NCBI RefSeq assembly: GCF_964275005.1
Contig: NC_092694.1
Location: 29,226,132-29,290,131 of the forward strand
Length of the DNA stretch: 64,000 nucleotides
Reading direction: 5' to 3'
DNA from: Diadema setosum
Lineage: Eukaryota > Echinodermata > Echinoidea > Diadematoida > Diadematidae
In this document: piece after piece, positions 25,601 to 37,600 of the stretch
Numbering within the stretch: position 1 is the stretch's first letter
Layout of the letters: every line of letters begins with the position of its first letter
Notes under the pieces: generated by a model
What the model was told of the DNA's origin: nothing
Databases searched by the model: none
Seen by the model: the letters and a program-made list of their open reading frames with translations, nothing else
Made by a program: the position numbers and the translations under genes

Positions 25601-28600
25601 CTATCATATAAAATTTTCGCGATAAAGCCTAAAATATAACGAGACATCTGTATTTTTCTTAATAAACCGTAACTGTACACGGTTTAGTCTGGAAACATTT
25701 TTATTATAAGTATTGTTCACATTTTGTATATTTAACAATACTTAACACCGATTTTACCGATTCAAATTTTTACAGTGGTTGTTTCTATCCCTAACACACG
25801 TTTTAGAACTATTTTAAAGCACTAATGCTGGGTTTTTGTTTCATCTGCAAATGGTAAATTATGCCTTTAATACCTACAAGGCAGGACAGAAAGGGATAAT
25901 GACCATGATGAAGATGCGCTTCATGTCGTTGCGTCTTCTCGTCTCCTCAACAGATTGACCCCAAGCAGCTCCTGGAGGATGGGATCCGCAAGGAGCTCGT
26001 GGCCCAGGTCGCCAGCGCCCTACACAGTTCCCTCATCTTCAACCCCAAGGCAAAGGTAATGTCGCCCCCATTGTCTGACCTATTAGTCACATCCACTACA
26101 GGGTCATGAACATGTGAAACCAGATCATGATGATCATGATTCTGGTCTTAAATATACCCTGGGATTCCTGCCACTTGTGTAACCCCCTGTCGCTATGTAC
26201 AGCATCTGTTGTTCGATGTATACGCCTCCAACAAGCGAGACATTTTGAGCCAAATACATTGTATCTCGTCCTTGGGATGGGGCAAACTGGACATGTATAG
26301 AACTCAGCATCTCCTGTTTACAAGTCTAGTCTCTGCTTTATTTGAAATTGGTCACCAGTGATTGAACATTTTTATTTCCTAAGTTGCCTTGCTATTCAAC
26401 TGCAATTTCCTCCATCCTCTTCACCCCACCCTTCCTGCTGCATCTTTCACCCCTCCTACCCCCCCCCCCACCTTCTCAACCATCATTATTACTACTACTC
26501 ATTGGCTTCCTCTTGCCTTCTCCTGTTCTACCCTCTCTTCATCTTTCCCGTCCAATCAACCCTTTGTTATTCCATCTACCTCTCCCTCTTCCATCCACCC
26601 CTCTCTCTTCTATCCATGCCTTATCTTCTTTTTACCCTCTTTCTTTTCCTTCTACTTTCCCCTCTCTTCCACACACATCCTCTTCACCATTGTCCATTAT
26701 TTGTCCCTTCCTCCTTTAACCTCCTGCCACTTCTTTTTTTCCTCCTCCTCTGATTGCCCCTTTCCCACCTTCTTCATCCTTCCCATTCCTCCCCCCTCCC
26801 CCACACTTGCATCCTTTTCTTCCTCTATTACCTGCCCTCTTTGCCCTTGATCCACCATTTCCTCGTATCATTCCATCTTCTTCTAATCATGCCCTCCTCC
26901 TCCTCCCCCGATTCCTTCCTGTTCTGCTCTTTTCAAACTCCCCCGGATCTTCCTTTGTGACATACCCCTCCTTCAACTTCTTCTTCAATCCATTCCCTGT
27001 CCTTCAACCCCTTCTCTCCAACCCATTTCCATTTTTTCAACCCCTCCATCCAAACCCCTCCTTCCAACCCCTCTCCTTCATTTTAATCCCCCCCCTCCTT
27101 CTAACCCCCTCTTCTTCAAACCCCAACCTCAACCCCACCTCAAACTTCTCCCCTCTTTCTACCCCTGCCCCCTTCCACATCATTCCCCCTTCCAACTTCT
27201 CCTCCTCCTCCCTACCCCTTTTTCTTCTTCCAACTCCTCTTTCTAATACCTCCTCCTCCTTTCAACCTCTCCTCCTCCACCCCACCCCTCTTTCTAACCC
27301 CTCCTTCCAATCATTCCCCCTCCTTCCAACTCCTCCCTTTTTTCCAACCCCTCACCCTTCTTCCAACCCCTCCCCCTCTTCCCAACCCCTCCTCCTCCTC
27401 CCCACCCCTCCCCCTTCTTCCCACCCCTCCCCTCTTTCTAATCCCTCCTTCCAAACCCCTCCCCCACTCCACCCCCAGGTGTGCGAGCTCATGCCCAAGC
27501 TGGATGCCCTGGGAGCCCGCATGGATGGCTTCATCCGCTCCTTCGAGTACATCCAGGACTACGTGGACATCCACGGCCTCAAGATCTGGCAGGAGGAGGT
27601 CTCCCGCATCATCAACTACAACATGGAGCAGGAGTGCAACAGCTTCCTTCGCACCAAGGTCAGTGTTTGTGTGCACCATCTTCTCAAGAAGATTTACTGT
27701 AAAACAAGGAATGTTTGTATGCATTTTGATATCACAAGAACCAAGGTTTGCAATATTAAAATGGCATGTGAAAGTTCGTGTGTACACTTTATGCATCAAA
27801 TATTTGAGGCAGTCGCGAAAATTTCATGCCGTGAAAGAAAGGCCAGCGGCTCTCATTCACAAAACTTTCATGATGCAAAAACATCTTGTTTTATAGTATG
27901 CACTTTTGATAACCCCTCAGAAGGGAATGCCTGTGTGTTATGCTGCCCGCTTACAGGCAATGTTTGAGAAGTACATTATGTTAATGTTGTTGTACGACTT
28001 ATTTCACCCCTTTCCGGCTGGCAGTTTGTGTTGCGTGTGCGTAGTAAAAATGCTTAAACATTAATTAATGTGACTGGTTGTCCATCATTAAATAGTGTTC
28101 ATTTAATGACAGAAACCTTCATTGACAGATAGGGTCAATGCACTCTGCAGTGTTTTTAAAGATTCACTTTTCCTGTTTTCATACCTTATCTCAATGATTG
28201 CTACAGTGTAGATCACAGAATAAGAACGTCAATAACAGCCACACTTCCCCCCTAGTCCCCATCTCATCCCCACTTTAACATACCTCACCACTTAGCACAT
28301 GATTTTCACAGGATACGTGCTGACAGGAAAACGTGGCTAATAGCTCGCGCCAAGCAGTAGTGAATCAAACTCGGGAGTCAAATATTTTTGATGATATCTA
28401 TAGATTAAAAAAAATGTGTGAGTCAATAATGATGGTGGTTTTCATGGGTGTGTTAACATCAAAATATGGCTAGAAGCTTAAAGGGATGGTACAGTATTGG
28501 TGGAGATGAGAATTGGGCTTTTAACTTTTTGCAAGATACCAAGAAAACACTTATGATAAAGTACAGAGCATACCATTTTAAGAGGTATTCAAAGTTCATT

Positions 28601-31600
28601 TGATGAAAATCAGGTTTGGAATGACTGAAACATCCAAAAACAAAGTAAAACAAAGCGATCGTAATAAAGTGTGGGTCCCACACTTTATTAGAATTGCTCT
28701 TTTTTGGATATCTCAGCCATTTCAAAACCAATTTTCATAAAATAAACATTTAATTCCTCATAGAATTACATGCTCTTTCATATTTCATAAGAGGTTTCTC
28801 ATTATTCGAAGCGAAGCGTCTATTTAGTGTGGCTAATTGTCTCCTGAATCATAAGAAGTCATCACCCCTTCCAGCTCATGTGAATGCTCAATCCTTGGCA
28901 CAGCTCTTCATCCAGTTCTTCAAGTCAAAGATTAGTAACATATGTAGCAAATTTCACGCAGATGTCACCCCTCAACCACCCTTGCAAACAAGTGCATATT
29001 TGTTATCATTTGAATCTACCACTCCAGCTGAGATTGAGAAACTTCTGCGCAACATATCACCAAAGTCCTGCGAGTTAGATCCGATTCCTACCATCTTAGT
29101 GAAAGAGTGTGCTACAGTTTTTGCACCTATAATAGCCAGCATTGTTAATTTGAGTCTTCAGCAGGCATCAGTCCCAGTCTCATTGAAGTTGGCTTACATT
29201 CACCCTTTGTTAAAGAAGCCATCCCTTGATCCTGAGGCTCTGCAGCATTACCGGCCTGTATCGAACCTTCCATTTTTGTCCAAGATTCTTGAGCGTGTTG
29301 TCTTTTCACGATTATCAGACTATCTGCTGGAGAATAATCTCTTAGATAACCGTCAGTCAGCATATCGGCCGCATCATAGTGTTGAGACCTTACTAGTTAA
29401 CTTATCCAATGATATTTTGAGAGATATGGATGATGGAAAGATTACTGTTCTCTTACTGCTTGATTTATCATCAGCATTTGATACTGTTAATCATACGATT
29501 CTGGTGAATACTTTGAAGTCATTAGGTGTTAATGGTAAAGCTCTTGAGTGGTTCAAGTCATACTTATCTGAAAGGTTTCAGGTTGTTTGCGTTAATAATG
29601 CAAAATCTGATCCTGCTCCATTAGACTGTGGTGTCCCACAAGGATCTGTCGGGGGCCCAACGCTTTTCTCGATTTATATGACTGGTTTGAAAGAGATTTT
29701 ACATTGTCACTCTTTTAACTATCATTGTTATGCTGATGATATCCAGATGCTGTAAAAGTGGATATTTTCGCGTGACTAATTTTTCGCGCTAGGCCGGGTC
29801 AGAAGAGTTTCGCATGTTTTTAATTCCGCGGAATCAAGACATCACGCACAGGAACGTATGGCAAGCAAAAATATTCGCGTGTTTTTATTTTCGCGCTAGT
29901 TTCTGGTTGCGCGAAATGCGCGAAAATTTCGACACCGCGAAAATTTCCACTTTTACAGTATATACATCATTTCTACCTACCCAAACCAATGTCGTTGACA
30001 TCATTCAGAAACTTGAGGCTTGCATTCATGATATCAAAAAGTGGATGAGCTCGCATTCATTGAAGTTAAATCAGGAAAAGTCAGAGTTGTTATTTATTGG
30101 TTCCAAGGTTCTACTTGACAAGGTTAGTCTTCCTTTTTTAACGGTTGACAATGATGTGGTTATTGCTCCATCTAAATCATGTAGAAATCTTGGAGTATTA
30201 TTTGATTCTACAATGTCCATGTCTGTTCAGATCTCTGCTGTCTGTAAATCCGTGAGATATCAGTTACGCAATTTGGGCATTATTCGCAAGTATTTAACTC
30301 GTTCAGCCACAGAAAAAATAGTTCATGCTCTTATATCATCCCGACTCGACTTTGGTAATGCACTCCTATTTCAGCTACCACAATCTCAACTTTCACGGTT
30401 ACAAAAATTGCAAAATTCAGCAGCCCGCATTGTTACCCTTACCAGGAGAAATACTCACATTACCCCTGTTTTGTCCTCATTGCATTGGTTACCTGTTGAA
30501 TCTCGCATTGTATTTAAACTATTACTATTTGTTTTTCATTGCATACATGGATCTGCCCCAGAGTACAATGTTAATTTACTGACATTTTATAATCCTTCCA
30601 GATGTTTAAGGTCATCCGATTGTAGATTGCTTGTTGTTCCAAAAACGAAGAAATCATGGGGGGATCGGTCGTTTGCACATGCTGGACCTTACCTGTGGAA
30701 TCAGTTGCCTCAAGCTATCCGTCACATTTCGAATGTTGACTCCTTTAAAGTTGCCCTCAAGACTCATTTGTTCATGACCATTTTCCAGTAGAATTGTATA
30801 TTATGATGTATATTTTTTCATTATCATTATTGTGTCATTCATTTTCATGTGCATGTTTGTGTAAGGATTTTTGTATTTCATGACTTACTTCTTCTACTGC
30901 GCCTTGAGCACATTAACTATGTGGAACTGGCGCATTATAAGTACCCTGTATTATTATCTCACCAAAAAATGTTAGAAACCTGAAATTAGGTCTCAACCAA
31001 AACTATACGATCCCTTTAAGCCAGGTAGTAATGAATTAAACTTGAAGGTCAAATATTTTGATAATACATTGGATCTACTGATGAAAATGTGTGAGTCAAC
31101 AGTGATGATGGTTTTCACAGGTGTGTTAACAGCAGAGTATGGCTAGAAGCTCGACCCAGACAGTTATGAATTATGAAAACTTGAAGGTGAAATATTTTGA
31201 TAAAATCTATTGATGAAAATGTGCCTGTGAATAATGATGACTCACTCGCAACAATCCAGCCACATTTCCATCCAGATCATCTAAGGCCGTGTTCATGCGA
31301 ATTTCGTAGCCAGAATCACAAACATGAATCATGATTCAAAACGGCGTTTCAAATCACGTCTCAGCGGAAGAGCGTTCATGCGGGCTTTGGCAAAGCTGAT
31401 TCTGGCTCTGCTCATCCTTTGCCATTGCGCAGCGCACTGCGCAGTTTGACCATGTCTCTGCAACTTGAGCCAGTAGACCTCCTTATGCCAACTGATTAGT
31501 CAGTTTATTATAGGCCTTTACGTTTTTATTTCGGTGAATACTTTCCAATAAGCTGTGGCATTCAGGCTCTGCCCACAGATCGAGGAATAATCGTAATTCT

Positions 31601-34600
31601 TCGTCTCTCCAATTGTTTTCCCTTGGTAGACACAGCGCTGCAGCCATTACTATTATCAACTCAATCGGAGAGTAATTACGTGTATTATTATATTAAACAG
31701 CTAGATACTATAGAATCGGTATATGGCGTTGATGTAAACAAACAAGTGCAAGTATGGTACCGAAACACACGATTCATAAGACGTACACAAGCACGCGAAC
31801 AGAACAAGAAGCTGTGGGATACCCCATGAGACACGCATGCGCACAGCGCACAATGACGTCATAGAATCATGATTGAAATCGCGGTTGCGTTCATGCGGTT
31901 TCGGCGATCGTGATTCTGGCAGAATCATGATTCAAAACACCCTTTTTTCTGCATGTCAGATCGGTGTTTTGAAACGCGTTTAAATGGAAAAATCGCATGA
32001 ACGCAACGCAACTAAACACGTTTTGCGACTAAACGTGTTTAGAAATGCAATTCTAGTTTCGCATGAACGCAGCCTAGAAGACTGACAAACTGTAGCTGGA
32101 AAAACAAAAAAACAAAAAATCTGAAAAAATGTAGTCTAGGTCATGATATCACGATAGGTATCAGAGCAGTGAAACAGGTGGCGTGAATCAGTAGCATGCT
32201 GTTAGCCTGTTTGCCTTTAATGTTATCAGGACATGGGGGGGTTGTGACATAATGCAACCAACCGACCGAGCTTGTGTTGTGTGTGTTTTCTTGTGCTGCC
32301 CTTTCTTTTGACAAACGAAGAGTGTTCTGTCCTTTTGATGGGACACACACAGAGTCAAGGTGCCATTTCTGAGTAAGTCATGACTTGGTTGACACAAAAG
32401 AATCCACCTCAACCCTCACAAAGGGCATAGGTTTTTGTGTGTGCTTTTAAACTGGAGTCAATGAATATTTCTTGATTCCATTCATTAACTCGAAGGTAAA
32501 ATAATAGAAATGCTACGTTGTGATACAAAAATAATGAAAGCCAAGAAGGGTGAAAAGAAAAAAAAAAATCAGGCAGTAGCATGCAGCCCATTGCATTGTA
32601 ATTGGTGTAAGACATTATACTTTGCACACAGTGCAGAATGAAATGATTTAAAGGACAAGTCCACCTTCATAGACATGTGGATTGAGTGAATGCAACAATA
32701 TTTTAGAACACATCAGTGAAAGTTTGGGGAAAATCGGACAATCCGTTCAAAAGTTATGAATTTTTGAAGTATCTGCGCAGTCACTGCTGGATGAGAAGAC
32801 TACTACAGTGTATGATATCATATGCGTACGACGATGTAAAGAAAATAAAAAGAGAATTTCACAAATCTTCACTTTTTGAAGAAAGTGCACATTTCTTCGA
32901 CTTGTTACTGACATATGTTAAGGGTAATATTATTCCCCCTGCCTTCTGAAAGAGAGAAGTCAAGTGTTCTTTTGTTATGCGAGAAAAGTGAAAATATGTT
33001 GAATTTTCTTTATTCTTTCTTTATATCGTTGTACACATGTGACATCACAAGCTATAGTAGTCTTCTCATCCAGCCGTGAGTGAGCAGTATAGGACTGTGC
33101 AATTTGTATATTACACTAATACTTTGTTAAACAATTCATATTTTTGCAATGTGCATCACTCTTGTAGTATGTGTTACCATGCAACTCAATTTTTACACCT
33201 TTTTGTTGTACATTGTTAATCAGTGCTTTTAACGCAAAAGTTGAATGCTAAGATTTGCCTAGCACTCAGATACAAGCCCTCTCTGTAGATCCATCACAGT
33301 GCTGAAAATGAAAAACTGGAGGCCGAGATTCAGGTCTGAGGGCCAAAATGCAATTCTGTCTATTAGACCGAGGCAAGTCGATGAAGGCCATGAAACAGAT
33401 TTTCCAAACATACTGTCACTACCATAATGCAGGTCCATGACTGGCAGAGCGTGTACCAGTCCACCACGATCCCGATCCCCAAGTTTCCGCCCGTCGACAG
33501 CTCCATCAACTTCATGGGGCGGCTGGTGAGGGAGATCCTCCGCATCACCGATCCAAAGTGAGTCTGCTAGAATGGAACCTCCCGTTAACTCGCTCAGCCC
33601 CACTGGCTACACGTCTATGTACAATGGCATTGCCGTTTTAAGATGGCAGTATTACTAGGATTAAGGGGCTCAGGTGATTGTACTTCAGTCCAATCTTAGT
33701 TATCAAGGCCATCAATTTTCTGGATCTTTCTATTATCAGGACGTGGACTTGCACATGGTTGTCTTCACATTTATAGTGTGAAATTTTAGTAACAGTATCA
33801 AACAGCAATATTCCCTGGCAATTGCGAGGAAATGAGAATTCAGGAACGCAATGTACGATACATGTCAATCACTGAAGAAAAGAGTTGCTTTTAACTCTTA
33901 TCAGTTGCACCACCACTGAACAACACATCTGATTCGCATAGCACTGGATAGAATTCTAAAAAGTCAGAAAGGTAAAACTTTGACATAACTTTTCACCAGC
34001 ATTTCCTACTTGTCTTGTCAGAAGCTTAATAGAGAGGGATTTCAGACCAAAATTCAAAAATACTTTCATTCTGTGCCCGTGGGCAATGAGCCAGTTTGTA
34101 ATTAAGTGTAGCTCATGTACACATGGGTACAAATGACCCTTCTTTTTTCTCAGTTGGTTAGGCACTTCACTAGTTTTCAAAGCGGCATAATGGACCAGCT
34201 TACCCAATGTAACAATATATGGAATTCATGTTCGAACAAATAATGATCTTGCGTTCAGACCAGGTCACCAGAATAGTCCATCAGTTAACATTTTAGCAAG
34301 TATCCTGTTCATTGTTTTGTATCGAATGCAATAACAGATTTTTTTTTTTTCATATTGCGAAATACCATTCTTGCTGTCAGGTGCATGTGCTGGCAAGCAC
34401 CGTTTAGATAAGGATCACGTGAATAATCATCACATCACAGATGCTTATCTCAGTGAATTAACAAACCAAAATGCCCGTTGGTACAAATGACCTTTTTCTG
34501 CTCGTGCGCAAAGTGGAATTACGAACTGGTCTGTTGTGAGGAAATGAGAAATTAGGAACGCAATGTACAGATGTCAGTCAGTAAAGAAACCAGTTATTTT

Positions 34601-37600
34601 TGGCTGAAACTCTCTCAGTTGCACCACCACTGAACTACACATCTGATACACATGGCACTTGATAGAATAATTCTAAAAAGTGAGAAATGCAAATTTTTTA
34701 CATAATTTTTCTCCAGCATTTCCTTCTTGTCTCATCAGAAGTTACACTGGAGAGGGATTTCAGACCAAAATTCAAACAGACTTTCAGACTGTGCACGTGG
34801 GCAAACCCTTTGAAAATTGTTTCTGGTCTGCAAGAGGTGTGAGACTTTGCATCTCTCCCCTTTTAAAGGTACTAGCCCACATTTGCAAACCCACGAAAAT
34901 CAAAACTGCATAAAACAGGTCCAATATGACTTCAAGTACAAGGTATAACAGTAACATACCTCACCTGTCGCTCTTTGTCTATACCATTCGATAAAAGAGA
35001 GAAAATCATCGTTTTAAAATCAATTTTCAAACCGGGTCAACCCGACCCAAAATCGAATTACGAGCGCGGGCTATAGTTACGTACATTGTACATGTAACAT
35101 GTACGTGGACCGGAGCTAGCGAGCTTTATACGCATGCATACGGATTACGGTGCATTTTCATTTATTTTTATGAAAGTAATGGACTAATTGGAACGAAATT
35201 TTGCACAGGTGTTACTGCAATCATACCCAAACTCCATGCTAACTATGAGACCAATTGCTGCAGGTTTACAAATGTGGGCTAATACCTTTAAAGGATACCT
35301 CCACATGATTTTCAGACTTTTACATATGAACAACTATAAATAGGTTACACTTGGTGCAGAGTTTCAGAATTTATAGTGATTGGGATGAGGAGTAGGAGTG
35401 TTTTCAAAATTTAAAACAAATCAGAATGAACAAGGATGATGACATGGCAGCCTCACAACAAGAATGCATGAGGAGGGGCTCAAGGAAGCAGAACAAAAGA
35501 AGAAGGCATGCATAAATTCTACGCAGGTGAAGTTGTTAAGCATGTGGTATTGTAATGGAATTACATTGCCTAAATTACTGAAATATGTGAGGCTCCTTTG
35601 TCATCATATTTGTTCAGTGTAAGACCCCATTTACAGTGCAGGGCTGGGCCGCGCCGCGGCCAAGCCGTGGCCGAGCCCCGCAATTTTGTCTGTTTACACT
35701 GCCGGGCTTGGCCGCGCTTTTAATTCAAACCTTTCAATATTTTGTCGTAGTGGCGCTCTGCGTGTAAACAAACGCAATTTGGTATAGCCTGGTTTTCAGA
35801 CCCTTTGCCAACTGGATTCCGTGGCGATGAAGTCGCCGTTCGGGCAAAGGCCTTTGCCGAAGGAAAAATCCTTTGCAGGACAAAACCACCTTAAACTATA
35901 CTAGTTTTCGACGTTGAGGGGGTTAATATCGTGAATAGCGAAATAGTACGGGCAGAGGGTCTGGAAGCCAGACTAAAATTGGCCGCGCATTTGGCCCAGT
36001 TTGCGTTTACACCAAGAAGAGGCCGGGCTCGGCCGCGGCCGAGACCACCTCCAGAGCGAGGCCAAATGCGAGGCCAATTTTGGCCCCGCATTTGGTCTTT
36101 TGCGCGTTTACACTGAAGCGGGGCTGGGCCAAGCCGCGGCCTCGCCTCGCACTGTAAACGGGGTCTAATTCTTTTGGGTTTTGATAGAGTATTGATTTCT
36201 TTGCTCAAGGACAACAATAAATTCCTCAAATCTACACATGTAGCTGTTGATTTATGTACTACAGGATATGAACTTATGAAAATTGTCTGGAATGCCCCTT
36301 TAAAGGAACAGTCTACTTTAAGTGCTACAGGATGTGAAATTATGAAAATTGTCTGAAATGCCCCTTTAAAGGTACAGTCTACTTTATTGTGCAAATTCTT
36401 AGCACCTTCTTACCCTCCTCTCCTTCCACAGGACCACATCATACATTGATGCCATGAAGACCTGGTATGATCTGAAGACCAGACAGGAGGTGCTAGATAT
36501 GAAGGTCTTCTCCAAACTCCAGGTCTGTATACATCACTAGAGCCGTCTCTTCAACTTTTTATTACCTCCACCAAGGGAGGAGTTTATGTTTTCATTTTTG
36601 TTGGTTTGTTTGTTTGTTTGTCCGTGTGCAAAAGAGCTCAAAAAGTTGCAAACGGATTAAGTTGCAAACGGATTTGGATGAAACTCGCAGGAAAGGTTGA
36701 GAATGACACGAGGAACAGATGATTAAATTTTGGTAGTGATCCGGAAATGGTTATGGATTGTATAAAGGATTTTCGACATTTTGGCAGCCATTCAAGTTCC
36801 GGAATCATATTATCGTCACTGCTTGCGATATAACGATTTTGATCCTCGCCGCATTAGTCACATGATTGCATTATGACCAATCATTGACCAGTATGTAAAT
36901 GACGTATGTAGACCATTTACTATGTTTTTCTATCCCTACCCCCCAACCCCCAACCCCATTGCACCCACAGCAAAGCATCGGGACCTACGGGCTCACCGGG
37001 CTGGACCGCCTCCTGTGCTTCATGATCGTGCGTGAGCTGCAGAACTTCCTGACGATCATCGAGAAAGGCGTGCTGCGCGACAAGGCCTGGCTGGAGATGT
37101 TCGGCAGCCTGATGAAGTCGCTGAACCCCGTCAAGGGGATCATCAGTAAGTGGACACACCCTAACATCCTTGTCCCTCACTCATCCTCACTCATTTGCAT
37201 ATTATTACCTCCGCCAAGGGGGGAGGTTATGTTTTTGTTACTGTTGGTTGTTTGTTCGTTCGTTCGTTCGTTTGTCCGTACGCAAAAACTCAAAAAGTAG
37301 TTAACGGATTGGGATGAAACTTGCAGGAAAGGTTGAGAATGACACAAGTACTAAACGATTAACTTTTGGTAGTGATCCGAGAATTTTGGGGGAATTTATG
37401 AAGGATTTTTGATATTTTAGCAGGTAGGGTCAATGAACTTGCCGGTTCAGGCTGCGCGCATTTGAGGTTTGCATGCGCGCACTAAAGTGCGTGCTCTAGT
37501 TTCTGTTAGGGCGAGGCACGCCGTGCAGCTGAGGGTTTATGACGTAACAAAGGCTTCTATATTGGGATTCGGGCGACTCTGCACACAATGCAGTACGTAT

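Larger units (their letters stand above)
28478..31019 (+). mobile_element. Family B MITE split by a LINE insertion
   Basis: The left part (28478-28805) begins TTAAAGGGATGGTACAGTAT. The right part (30953-31019) resumes ATTATCTCACC and ends TCCCTTTAA. Together they match the uninterrupted copy at 10364-10753. The break has ATTAT on both sides (28801-28805 and 30953-30957), a plausible 5-bp target duplication. Confidence 0.85.

Noticed and set aside
27311-27799. 162-residue minus-strand frame over WASHC5 exon 19
   Set aside because: Antisense shadow of the GC-rich exon and the Gly/Glu-rich complement of the pyrimidine tract.
26807-27967. 386-residue plus-strand frame rich in Pro/Ser/Phe
   Set aside because: It is the pyrimidine tract read in frame with WASHC5 exon 19. 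The only real coding part is 27479-27658.
31623-31829. 68-residue frame inside the 31281-32077 element
   Set aside because: No recognisable domain, short, and confined to a non-autonomous element; not enough to call a gene.
35891-36394. 167-residue minus-strand frame with Arg/Pro-rich stretch
   Set aside because: Falls on the palindromic GC-rich element and a local duplication; the opposite strand gives a similar frame, as expected from a palindrome.
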